This document shows positions 8,640 to 17,725 of a stretch of 27,942 nt of DNA, piece by piece. The DNA is taken from NCBI GenBank assembly GCA_032718475.1, contig JAUCBJ010004589.1, positions 1 through 27,942 on the forward strand. Direction: 5' to 3'. Below the pieces are notes generated by a model. That model did not search any database. It was not told the DNA's origin and saw nothing but the letters and a program-made list of their open reading frames with translations. The DNA comes from Nemertoderma westbladi. Its lineage: Eukaryota; Xenacoelomorpha; Nemertodermatida; Nemertodermatidae. The translations under genes were made by a program, and so were the position numbers. How positions within the stretch are numbered: position 1 is the first letter of the stretch; each line of letters begins with the position of its first letter.

Positions 8640-9300
8640 CTAGGATGCTTCGCTGACCGGCCTCCCAACACAAAACAGTCAAAGTTCTCGAGTCCACAGT
8701 CATCGACCTTATTAAGGCCAGTGACTTTCACGAAGGACAATGGCTGATAACTACGTTTCCTCTCTCCTGCGGCTGTCTTAAAACAATATAGTGCACAGGC
8801 TGATCTACGGTGACAATGGCCAGCAAGTCCCTGCAGGGTAGTGCAGTTGGGCTTTGTCAATTCTCAGACGCTATCAAGATTGCACAACGAATAGATGATA
8901 GTCTTCTACTTGATCAACCAGGCCATCAAACAACTGAACACATTGACGGAGACTGTTTCAGCCAGGATCTTGGCCTATGAACATTTACAGGAGACATAAT
9001 CGAAGGCCTTGAAGAAGTCTACAAAGATGATGGGTACAGATAACTGACTCCCTTGTCTTATATACAATGTTCTAATCAACCGTCGAAGTACAAAAATGTG
9101 CTCCAGGGTACCATTTTTGTTCCATTCAAAACGATCCATTAAACGGTTCAACATTATTCTGTGGAGTAGTTTAGCTGCAATAGAAACCAGATTGAGTCCA
9201 CGATATAACCCATACGCATACAGTCTTAGGATACCTATCTTGGCGAAAATAACTAGTTTCTTGTGAGATCTTTGCGCGGTTGGAAAATGGAATCTATTAT
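8640..9300 (-). mobile_element. Internally deleted endonuclease-RT LINE copy
   Basis: On the minus strand about 9290-8980 reads LRLYAYGLYRGLNLVSIAAK, LLHRIMLNRLMDRFEWNKNG, TLEHIFVLRRLIRTLY and PIIFVDFFKAFDYVS, covering RT motifs through motif A with its Asp. It then skips to the C-terminal region at about 8860-8690 (GLAGHCHRRS and neighbours, in shifted frames). It matches the family of the longer copy at 18526-21368 (compare SIAAKLYNRILLNRI and DDFFKAFDSVS). Motif B, the FADD region and most of the thumb are deleted. Dead relic. Confidence 0.7.
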
Positions 9301-9621
9301 AAATAAGAAAAACTCAGAAAGTACGTCATCCACACCATACCACAGTCTTTATTTGTTTCAAGAGAAGTTGCAGCAGTTTCTCAGAAAATGTGTGTGGGTA
9401 TCGCCTGTGGGGTGGGGTCTTTGATCACTGTGGAAAACACGTGATGTATAGTTAAGTAAACATGCAGTACTCGATCAATATTAACCTTGCAATCAGCCAA
9501 GCGATCAGCTCGAGATTCTGCGTTACCTTGGCAGTTGGTGCTTCCAGTAGTGCCTTTGTTTGGTTCTGAAAGAGTTGGGATATTTTTCCTCTTATTTGGA
9601 AGTAAAGGAATACTATTTCAA

Positions 9622-9895
9622 CACTGAGTAGTGGGGTGAGTACAAAACAAAGACCAAATGCCCACTGTACAGAACAAAGAGGTAAAATCGTGTTAGGTCA
9701 CAAAGAGCGTTAGGTCCCATTGCCATTTAAAGGAGCAGGTTAGGAAATGAGCAGGGTACAGAGGCGTGTTGGGGGAAACAAAACAATCAATAGAAATTGA
9801 ACAATCAATAGACAAAAGTTAACACATGTTACAAAATTAAGCAGGTTACTTAATTGCGTCTTTGGTCTTTGTTTTGTACACACCCCTGAGCAGTG
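9622..9895. mobile_element. Inverted-repeat element (MITE-like) carrying the shared core
   Basis: Ends are CACTGAGTAGTGGGGTGAG at the left and, reverse-complemented, CACTGCTCAGGGGTGTG at the right, followed on both sides by GTACAAAACAAAGACCAAA. The terminal repeats are about 40 bp. A diverged second GTACAGAACAAAGAG unit lies in the left arm. The interior holds a minus-strand copy of the core module (9729-9792) with a small internal duplication (GAGCAGGTTAGGAAATGAGC). No ORF of note and no clear target duplication. Confidence 0.65.
9729..9792 (-). repeat. Dispersed core module copy
   Basis: The reverse complement reads ATTGATTGTTTTGTTT, then CGCCTCTGTACCCTGCTC and CCTAACCTGCTCCTTT. It is the most diverged of the four loci, with an insertion between the two halves. 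Confidence 0.7.
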
Positions 9896-10970
9896 CGTAA
9901 TATCTGTCAGGACACTAACAGTGAGGTTGTCCTCCATGCAAAAATTACACTACATTACGGGTCATGGATGAGGTAAATAATTATTAAATAGCATTATCGT
10001 AGGTGTACACACAATAATAAGGTTAACAGAATAAGGTATGCCAAGTAAGGAAATTCTGTAAATATGATTGAATATTATAAATGGCCATTTTGTCTGATTT
10101 TAGAAGTCTGTTTGAAGAGTAAAATTAAAATTAAAGTTTTGCCATTCGGTCAGTGGTTGCGCAAAGAGTCTGGCGACATATTTCAGTTCGGTCCCCCAGA
10201 TCTATTCTTCCCTGAGGTATCTGGTACACATTTAGAGTGAGACCATTTAAGGGTGCGCGACTAAGATGCGCCCTGATTAGTACTTTTAAATAATTCTTGA
10301 CGAAATGCACACTATCAGACCCACTGCGGGGCTGGAACCCACGACTTTTGGAGTCAGAGATAAGAATTCAAAGTAATGGAGTGAACCTCAAAGGCATCCT
10401 GATCTTGCTTGTTATAATGGATTAGTAGAATAAACATTAATTAATTTCTTTAATTACAATACATATATTGTAATATAGTTAAGAAATTTTAATGCACATA
10501 AATTGTATTTAAAGTCACATTATAGTAATAATATATTTGTCAACCCACGCAACAGATAACATCAACAATCTATTCTAAGAGATGAACAGAAATAAATGCA
10601 GAATAAATATAATGTTCAATGAATCAAGAGCGAAATATGCCTTCTCTTGAATCTTTTGAGGTTATAGTTTAATGTTTAAATCGATAGATAAATAATAGTA
10701 ATACTTAAAGATGATATAGAGCTGTATCTATCCTATTTAATATAAACTTTTTAAATTCAAATTTCAACTATCAAATTAAATTATTCGTTGACAGTGGAAT
10801 TTAAAATTTTAATTCTTAAATGTCCGTCTAATGTTAAGCATTAATAAAGTAGCCCGAGTTCAATAATATAAATAACAACACTAAGTTTAATAACTGCACT
10901 CAGGTAAATCATCTGTTTGACATAATATTATATTATCAGTAACTGAACCCATGCACACGACGAAGGCGTT
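9896..10970. other. Intergenic region between convergent genes, with SINE-like piece
   Basis: AT-rich. At 10310-10390 (minus) a tRNA-like B box (GTGGGTTCCAGCCCCG) is preceded by an anticodon-arm-like GACTCCAAAAGTC, suggesting a tRNA-derived SINE. A short hairpin (GGGTGCGC...GCGCCC) lies near 10250. A minus-strand ATTAAA at 10886-10891, about 80 bp after the spondin stop, could serve as its polyadenylation signal. No gene seen. Confidence 0.35.
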
Positions 10971-11146
10971 TCAATAGTAACTGCACTCTTTCAGATGACA
11001 AAGGCGCTTCTCCATTCTGGTGTCACATTGTTTCCCACCATGTCGCGGTTTCTGCAACCTGCTTCGGCGTCTCTTACTAACACCTCGGCCACAATCTTTG
11101 CTACATTTACTCCACTCCGCCCACGGCCCCAAAACGCAATCCTGAG
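10971..11146 (-). CDS. F-spondin-like gene, exon G: terminal thrombospondin type 1 repeat
   Basis: An acceptor (TTCGTACAG) after 11147 and a phase-1 start (joining G|CT) encode DCVLGPWAEWSKCSKDCGRG followed by a basic run SKRRRSR and a Cys pattern ending HLKEC-SYY, then TGA at 10971-10973. The WxxWxxC motif (tryptophan C-mannosylation site), CG after the second Cys, and six Cys define a TSR. The CxxDC sequence lacks the Ser/Thr of the O-fucose site. The basic cluster would suit heparan sulfate binding. HGGKQC resembles the GGAPC segment of a late spondin TSR. The stop right after the last Cys pair suggests the true C-terminus. A donor GTTACT inside the last codons is a weaker alternative that would add further exons. 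Confidence 0.8.
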
Positions 11147-11942
11147 CTGTACGAACAGAAACACAATCAATATTAATAATAATATTGTGAAAGTCAATAT
11201 CAATAGAATAAAATTACTACCAATTGTATAACTTAACAATAAATATACAACACACATTTGTGATTAAAATGGAAGTTAGAATTGTAAATCACCAACAAAT
11301 TAAACTTTATTTCATATTTAAATGATAATTATTCGTGAACCATTTTGAAAATAATAAAAAAATTATAAGCCAGATATTATGACATAGCTGAGATTTTTCT
11401 TTTTATTCTATCTAACCAAGGCGTCCTAGAACTAGTAAAACAATTCGGCAACTAAATCATGTATAACAACTGAGGCCTACGGCCTCAGTTGTTATACAGA
11501 TTAATTTGCTTCAGGTATTATATCCGTATATTCCGTTCTCGAACAGACAATAATTAAAGTATATTCATCTGGAAAAGGTATATTAACCTCTAAAATTCGC
11601 TGCCGTTTTTTAAGCAAAAACCTCCCAGAATAAAATTTAATATTATAGTTTCACAATGTCGTGAAGTCCATATTCGACATCTTATTGGCAGATTTCTCGA
11701 GATTAGACAGAAAGCACTTCATCCAATCAGATGTCAGCAGGAATCGTTGCTTTTTAGCGACAGTCGCTATTCAGCAAAAAAATAGGCATTGAGGCAAAAA
11801 AGTCGGAGATATAGTAAATTATTTAAGTCAATTAAATAAGTGAATTACAATATATTTATTATTCACTTAATGCTTTATTGCTAATAGGCCTTTAATATAG
11901 GCTCAGCTCTCTAACTAGCCATGTAGTTATCATCTAACTAAC
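11147..11942 (-). other. Intron between TSR exons F and G
   Basis: A 796-bp intron starting GTTAGT and ending TACAG on the minus strand. It contains a perfect hairpin at 11461-11497 and otherwise AT-rich sequence. Confidence 0.65.
11461..11497. repeat. Perfect 17-bp-arm hairpin
   Basis: GTATAACAACTGAGGCC, loop TAC, then the exact reverse complement. It is symmetric on either strand, sits inside a spondin intron and has no protein-coding context. Confidence 0.95.
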
Positions 11943-12152
11943 CACAAGATCGTTCTATGTAGCAGACAGCTCTCTCGTCAGTATTGTCTTGGCATCCCGA
12001 GTCCCCGTAGGTTGTATATGACTTCACTTCCCTAGTCCGCGTCTTGTGGCCCCGTCCGCAGGGTCTGGAACACTCCGACCATTCTGTCCAATCAGCCAGC
12101 AGACATTGCGTCATCGTGGTTCCACTTCCCGTTCCGTCCGCTTGTTTCCAGT
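11943..12152 (-). CDS. F-spondin-like gene, exon F: thrombospondin type 1 repeat
   Basis: The acceptor follows a clear pyrimidine tract (TTTCTACTGCCTTCCGCACAG); the exon starts in phase 1 and ends in phase 1 at the donor GTTAGT. It encodes WKQADGTGSGTTMTQ, then CLLADWTEWSECSRPCGRGH, a KTRTRE basic strand and CYIERSC. The WTEWSEC motif and six Cys identify a TSR. CSRPCG has Pro where O-fucosylation needs Ser/Thr, so this repeat should not be O-fucosylated. The joins to exons E and G are in phase. In spondins, TSRs bind matrix and heparan sulfate. Confidence 0.85.
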
Positions 12153-12715
12153 CTGTGCGGAAGGCAGTAGAAACACGCGATAGCGTCGTATAGATAAATG
12201 GTAAACGTAAATATAATGTTTGTGGCCTGACTTGTTTTCCAAAAAAAAAATGAATACCGGTAACTATTTATACAAACAGTCTGTTGTATATATTACTTAT
12301 ATTTATTTAATAAACAAATAAATAAAACACAATTTAATACAATAGCAATTGGAAAATACTAGTATTGTCGAGACGGTTTATATATTTTATTACATAAATA
12401 ATTATTTTGTTCTGTAAAGTTTTTTTATAGCGACTCTATAGTTTTGCGATCGCGGTTCTTAAGATTTTCAAATCTTTAATTTTTCAACACAGTTCAAACG
12501 AATTATAAACCCCTTATTGCTATTAGGTATTCGAAAAAGAAAAAATCTTGTGAATACTTCGACTTTGAGTTTCTCAAAAGTATACATTTCAGGTTCTACC
12601 TGGAAAACAAACAAAAGCCACATACACTACATTATACCGCAACCCGGAATAAGTTGTCTTAATTTAATGACACGACCCCACCATATTCTTACAAATTATG
12701 GTGGATACAAATTTT
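12153..12715. other. Intron sequence, nothing recognised
   Basis: AT-rich start of the 4.4-kb intron between exons F and E (its downstream end in transcription). Short open frames here have no domain. Confidence 0.5.
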
Positions 12716-12721
12716 AATGGA

Positions 12722-13365
12722 ATCAGATGGAATTTCAAACAGAGATAGTTTGACTTCCCAAATATTTATTGTGTTTATAAAAATAAGTGTGTTATTTGTT
12801 AATTAGAGCTTTGATTACGTCCTCGTTCCATTAATTAAGCGTTCAGAATGTCCATAAGTTAACATAATGTAACAAAGTTACAAACCGGTAAATCATTTTG
12901 TTAATTAAAGACACATATGTTTATATTTTGGGTGATTATATTCACAATTTCCTGGAATATAACGTCTTTATTTAGGTAACTGGACTCCCCAAATTTTTCT
13001 GCAGATCTTAATGATTTATTTTTGCTTTTATTCTTTAGCTACAATAAGATGTCTCCTCCGCCGATAAGTCGAACTGCCCCATTCGTTTGTACCATTTGGT
13101 GGTAGCAATGGAAACCTGTGCAATTGTAACTAAATAATAAAAAGTAAAATAATAATTCTGGCTCACCCATTAACTTTTGTTTATGTGGTGTAATCACATA
13201 TGATAGATGTTTATTTATAAATTAAAATACAAATTAAATAATATAATAATATAAAAAGATATTAAATATAATAATATTATATATATTATAAATTTAAAAT
13301 ATACTTAGCCAATAAATAGTATATGTGTGAAGTCAAACTATCTGCATTTCAAATTCTAGGATATA
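12722..13365. mobile_element. Degenerate inverted-repeat element
   Basis: GGAATTTCAAACAGAGATAG followed by TTTGACTTCCC (about 12727-12760) matches, inverted, the sequence at about 13328-13362 (AGAATTTGAAATGCAGATAG followed by TTTGACTTCAC). Weaker similarity extends inward (ATTTATTG). The TIRs are about 30-45 bp with several mismatches and the body is about 640 bp of AT-rich sequence without an ORF. An old MITE is the simplest reading. Confidence 0.5.
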
Positions 13366-14945
13366 TGAATTTGTGGTTGGGGTGAGGAGGGGTAGTATCT
13401 GAATTAAGACTTTTATGCCAAGACCTCTTTATTGAATGTTTACATTATGAGTTTTAGTTGTCAAAACAATCGTTATTAGTTCGCTAAAAAAAACTTTTCA
13501 GATCTATCAAAATTAATCAAAACAATGCAGAACTTACGTGTTTAACGGAGTAAAAATGTTTGACAAATATAAATATAGTAAATAAATAAGTAATTAACAG
13601 TATACATGAGTCATAGACTTGTCAGAAAACAGGAAGTTGGAAAATACAACAAATCACCACGATAATTTTATATTTAATAATATTGTAGACCGAAACCAAT
13701 TCACCGGTAAATGGCGGGGTCCTATCATGGTAGTCATTCTAATTTGTGTATAAGCCTATATTTGAATATAAAATATTCATTAATTGTGGCTGACCATTTC
13801 AGTAATTTATTTTTTTTACTTAAAAAAAAGGTATATAATATTTATCGTTAAAATTAAAATTAACATATTTAGGGAAATTTTGGCACAATATTATTTAAAA
13901 GCAGTCTTAAAAAATAGGTTTGCTCTTTGATTAATTCAAATTACCCGCTTTAATATGTGAATGGCATCGATGAAGAGGCAACGATGCATGGGCCAGTATG
14001 CATGCCTATATCATTAAAAATAGATCTGCTCTTGAACTTACTATACAGTAACACCTGTCTATAGGCAGACTGTATAATAGGAATCTGCATAATATTCAAT
14101 CTGATATGATGGCCCTGTAGAAAGATTACTGTCACGCCACAGTTTCACATACTCGGATTTTGGATTGGTTCTGTCTATGACAATGAGTTCCATTACATAT
14201 TCTCCATGTTATTATGTCTCAAAGGGCCGCTCTGTTATCGGGCGGACCTCGAGCGTTTGAAAGGTGAAAATAACGGGAAATAATTCTCTCTAAATTTCTG
14301 AGTTGCGGTGCAGTTCTGTCAGCAAACAGCAAAAAAGTTAAACATTGTTGAGGGATGATTTAAAAGTACGCAATGTCAATTATCTGTATCTAAAAGGGTG
14401 TAAATATCCCCGAAAACTAAAAAAACACATAAAAAGTGTGACTGCTAAATTTAGCAACGGCAGAAAGGACTCGATGACCGCGTATAATACGTATCTATAT
14501 TTCGGAAAATCCCGAAATAAAATAATCATTTATGCGATACATGTATTGTGCTGAATGAGAAACATACAGGTACATACATGTCTATACAGGCCTATGTAAG
14601 GTATAAAGATGTATTTATTCTGCATTCATTATAAGTAACTATTAATTGTTACTTATAATGAGTAACTCTTGAAGTTTGTAATAAAATACTGAGGCTCTGC
14701 TCTATTAGCAGTAGTGTCACTAAACCACCCAAAGAGCGACCTGTTGTTATCGACTTAGGGGGTGGCTGAACCAGGCTCGTTAAAATCAGGGCTGCTCTTT
14801 GTCGTTGACAACGACATCTTATAGCGGGAAATTTAAATTCTCCAGAAAACCTGTTTTTAAAGACTCTCATTATTATTGGGAATAACATTTATGCAAATTA
14901 ATGATGTTCAAAATTTTATACATTTAAGAGCCATTAAACTAATCG
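13366..14945. other. Intron sequence with a small hairpin
   Basis: AT-rich. CATTATAAGTAAC (14627-14639) is repeated inverted at 14648-14660 with an 8-base spacer. The minus-strand open frame at 14649-14888 and other short frames show no recognisable domain. Confidence 0.5.
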
Positions 14946-14951
14946 AGGATG

Positions 14952-15141
14952 CTTGCAACAGAGTGCATGCAACATGGTGCATGCAACAGAGTGCATGCAA
15001 CATGGTGCATGCAACAGAGTGCATGCAACATGGTGCATGCAACAGAGTGCATGCAACATGGTGCATGCAACATGGTGTATGCAACATGGTGCATGCAACA
15101 TGGTGTATGCAACATTGTGCATGCAACATGGTGTATGAAAC
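14952..15141. repeat. 14-bp tandem repeat (GTGCATGCAACATG / CAGAG variants)
   Basis: About 14 units of GTGCATGCAACATG and its variant GTGCATGCAACAGA. The two alternate in the first half, giving a 28-bp higher-order period, and a GTGTATGC variant appears in the last third. Every unit contains the palindrome TGCATGCA or its one-base variant. Because 14 is not a multiple of 3 and no stop arises, the array is open in several frames on both strands, which produces spurious Cys/His-rich peptides. Confidence 0.95.
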
Positions 15142-15800
15142 TTTGCAACATTTCGCGAAACTACTGTAGTCTCTGAAACAAAATTTGAATCGAATGAGGC
15201 GGTTCTACTAGGCCATAAAGAGTTAAATATTATGAGTTAGTTGTATGTGTATTATATTAGTAAGTTAGGAATTATTTTTGAAATTAAGAATTTCAATTGT
15301 TATATATTTTTTGCATTTAATTTTATCGCCCAGTTCTGGCCCGTTACGTTTGCGTTGAGTCCAAACTATTTTTCAAAATTGCACAGTGCAAGTTAATCAA
15401 CTAAATAAGCTTGAACAGACTATCTACATACCGGTACATAGTATGTAGAAATATTAAGTTATTCAGCTAAATTACATAGTAATAAAATCCGTATTAAATA
15501 ATTATGAAATAAATTATAAAATTATAGTTCCTAATAATGGAGTGGAATAGCCAGTCCATAAAATCCATCAACTACCTATAGTTGGAAAATATTACTGTAT
15601 TCAACAATAGCTACTTCTGCATATCCATATTTATATTATAATACATATCGGATCGCCATTTATGAAATCACAAAATTTATTTGAGATTCAAGATGTATTA
15701 TTGAACTTTCGATATAGAGATCTCTGTATAGCATTCAATGTTCGTGTATATTTTATATTGTGTGGTAGGCCTGGCCGAGTTTAAATTTATATACTTATGC
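15142..15800. other. Intron sequence, nothing recognised
   Basis: AT-rich sequence between the 14-bp array and the 15.8-kb foldback element; no ORF or repeat I can support. Confidence 0.5.
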
Positions 15801-16288
15801 GCCGGTGTACAAGGCTGAGATGACTCCCTCTTGAAATGACTCCCCAGTCATCTCAGCCTAGGCTGAGAACACTCATCAGTCGTCTCAGCCTAGGCTGAGA
15901 ACACTCATCAGTTGTCTCAGCCTAGGCTGAGAACACTCATCAGTCGTTTCAGCCTAGGCTGAGAACACTTCCCAGTTATCTCAGCCTAGGCTGCTAACAC
16001 TCCCCTTAGGCTGAGATGACTCCACTTAGGCTGAGATGACTCCCCTAATTGAGTTATAATTCATATCCGTACCTACCTGTGTTATTTTCGTATATTGCAA
16101 AAACAAAACTGTAATCTATGTTATTGAGATATCGTTTATTGTTTTGGTTAGAAAAGCCCGCCACTGTAACCTGCTCCTTTCCGTTAATTAAGAAATCTAG
16201 GGAGAAAACTGGGGAGTGTTCTCAGCCTAGGCTGAGAAGACTGGGGAGTAATATTTGGTGGGGAGTTATCTCAGCCTGTTTCACCGGT
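15801..16288. mobile_element. Foldback element with CTCAGCCTAGGCTGAG arms and shared core
   Basis: The left end, CCGGTGTACAAGGCTGAGA followed by TGACTCCC, matches the inverted right end (CCGGTGAAACAGGCTGAGA then TAACTCCCC). Both arms continue through ACTCCCCAGTC into CTCAGCCTAGGCTGAG, a perfect 16-bp palindrome. The left arm has five 32-bp units (CAGCCTAGGCTG at 15854, 15886, 15918, 15950, 15982) and then two 18-19-bp CTTAGGCTGAGATGACTCC units; the right arm has one full unit. The loop contains a plus-strand copy of the dispersed core (16133-16182). It lies in a spondin intron. Confidence 0.8.
16133..16182 (+). repeat. Dispersed core module copy
   Basis: Reads CGTTTATTGTTTTGGTTAG, AAAAGCCCGCC and CTGTAACCTGCTCCTTT. 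Close to the second copy at 2671-2720. It sits in the loop of the 15.8-kb foldback element. Confidence 0.9.
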
Positions 16289-16460
16289 ATCTAATATTTA
16301 AAATATCTCGTATATCATTATTGGATTCCAAGGGAGTGTAATTCTAATCAAACACTACGAAATTGTTATAAATCAGAAACTTATTCAAATTAAATCCAAT
16401 CTCATTGCACATATTATTCCAACGCCATTGCGATTTATCAAACAGATTGTTTAAACAATT

Positions 16461-16574
16461 GTTATATACACAATCAAGTACATTGTTATTAACGTGTTGT
16501 TATATACACAATCAAGTACATTGTTATTAACGTGTTGTTATATACACAATCAAGTACATTGTTATTAACGTGAC
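16461..16574 (+). repeat. 38-bp tandem repeat, three units
   Basis: GTTATATACACAATCAAG starts at 16461, 16499 and 16537, exactly 38 bp apart, with essentially identical units. The last unit abuts the splice donor of spondin exon E (minus strand, donor at 16574-16579), so the array lies in the first bases of that intron. Confidence 0.95.
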
Positions 16575-16579
16575 TTTAC

Positions 16580-16929
16580 AGACGTAAAAATAAGTTGAGT
16601 CGTTAGTGTCAGCGGAGAACATTTTAGCCTTTTCCTCCCTGGGATATTGCACAAGATCACTAGAGTCACCACTGGCATTGTCAATGAGTTCATCATTTTC
16701 CTCAACCTCGCTACCCTCTTTATCATTGATTGTAATAGGAACCGTACCTGCTGGTTTCTCGCTATCTGTATCTCCAATCGGCTGAACGCCCACCGAACTC
16801 GGCTGAACGCCCATCGGACAGTACTCCAACGCCCGTTTAACGAACTCCGCCACCACCGCCATACACTTTGTGTTGCGTCCACCTCCTTCGTTTCCCATTG
16901 GCTCAACGTCTTTATAAAACGACGAATCC
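16580..16929 (-). CDS. F-spondin-like gene, exon E: acidic 116-codon exon
   Basis: The acceptor (TTTTATAG) leads into a phase-2 start and the exon ends in phase 1 at GTAAAG; both junctions fit the neighbouring TSR exons. The first half reads SSFYKDVEPMGNEGGG, then MAVVAEFVKRALEYC. This resembles the end of the Spondin_N domain (an SPFY...GG...VA.VV..R....C pattern), which is also encoded at 25243-25402. The second half is a Glu/Asp/Ser-rich linker (EGSEVEENDELIDNASGDSS). Codon use is GC-richer than the surroundings. Two readings are possible: an extra Spondin_N-tail exon inside one gene, or the remains of a second, tandem spondin gene whose upstream exons were lost or not recognised. A 38-bp tandem array follows the donor. 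Confidence 0.65.
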
Positions 16930-17335
16930 CTATAAAATTAATTAAGTTAAATATTAATTCAAAATGAAAAAAGGGGGTCTGGACCACTAGACAACAGATT
17001 AGGCCTACTTAATAATTTATACAACCTATTGAATGTTAAAACATGAATGTTCAATTTGTGTAATTATTGAACAAGAAAATAATAAATAAATGAGTTTACT
17101 TAATTGTGTATTGTCGGCGGTAGTATATGCATGTTAGAATTAGAACCGGGGAGGGGGGGGGGGGGGGGGGGGTGTGTGTTACACGGCCCGGTCCAATATA
17201 ACTACGTTACAACCCCGTACTCTTACTTAGGTACTACTGCTTTTCCGGTTACTTAATAAAATAAATAGGAGGCCTACTTATAAGAATGTGAGGAATATCC
17301 ACAGTATATCCATAGCCGGTGGCGAAGCAATGTCT
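16930..17335. other. Intron sequence with a 20-G run
   Basis: Downstream end (in transcription) of the 6.4-kb intron D-E. A homopolymer of 20 G lies at 17153-17172, read as 20 C on the transcribed strand. No gene. Confidence 0.6.
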
Positions 17336-17725
17336 TACGTTACGTGTCTTACTTTTAGAGCAACTTTCTCGGCAACTAACAACTTTTTTTAGAGCAACTT
17401 AATTTAATCGCTGTTTACACGTGGCAACTTTACCAGCAACTTTACCAGCAACTTGGCCGGCAACTTTTATAGCAACTTGGCTAGTTTGACTGTAAAATAG
17501 TGGGTCATTTTATCTACTAACTAGTTTTTGATAATTAAATCTGATTATCCCGCTTTAATTCGCCAACGCAAATTCCTTCAAGTTGCCGTAAAATTTGAAC
17601 AACTTTTAAGTCAACTTTTTTTCAGCAACTTACGTGTTTACACGGAGCAACTTGATCGGCAACCTGGGTTGCTCTACAAGTTGCCGAGAAAGTTGATCTA
17701 AAAGTTGCCACGTGTAAAGAGGCCT
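17336..17725. mobile_element. Inverted-repeat element with GCAACTT subrepeats
   Basis: The left end has ACGTGTCTTACTTTTAGAG followed by CAACTTTCTCGGCAAC. The right end, inverted, has ACACGTGGCAACTTTTAGAT followed by CAACTTTCTCGGCAAC. Both arms are filled with degenerate AGCAACTT or GGCAACTT motifs (inverted, AAGTTGC, on the right), and TTTACACG boxes recur inside. It is about 390 bp and non-coding. The right border GGCCTCTTTACACGTGG resembles the GGCCGCGTTCACAC end of the 26.25-kb element. Confidence 0.65.

Noticed and set aside
10995-11231. Plus-strand open frame of 78 codons
   Set aside because: Antisense shadow of the terminal TSR exon.
14908-15176. Several overlapping Cys/His/Met-rich open frames on both strands
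   Set aside because: All come from the 14-bp tandem repeat, which has no stop in several frames; there is no start context, domain or splice signal.
16647-16967. Plus-strand open frame of 106 codons
   Set aside because: Antisense shadow of spondin exon E, which has better codon pattern and splice sites on the minus strand.
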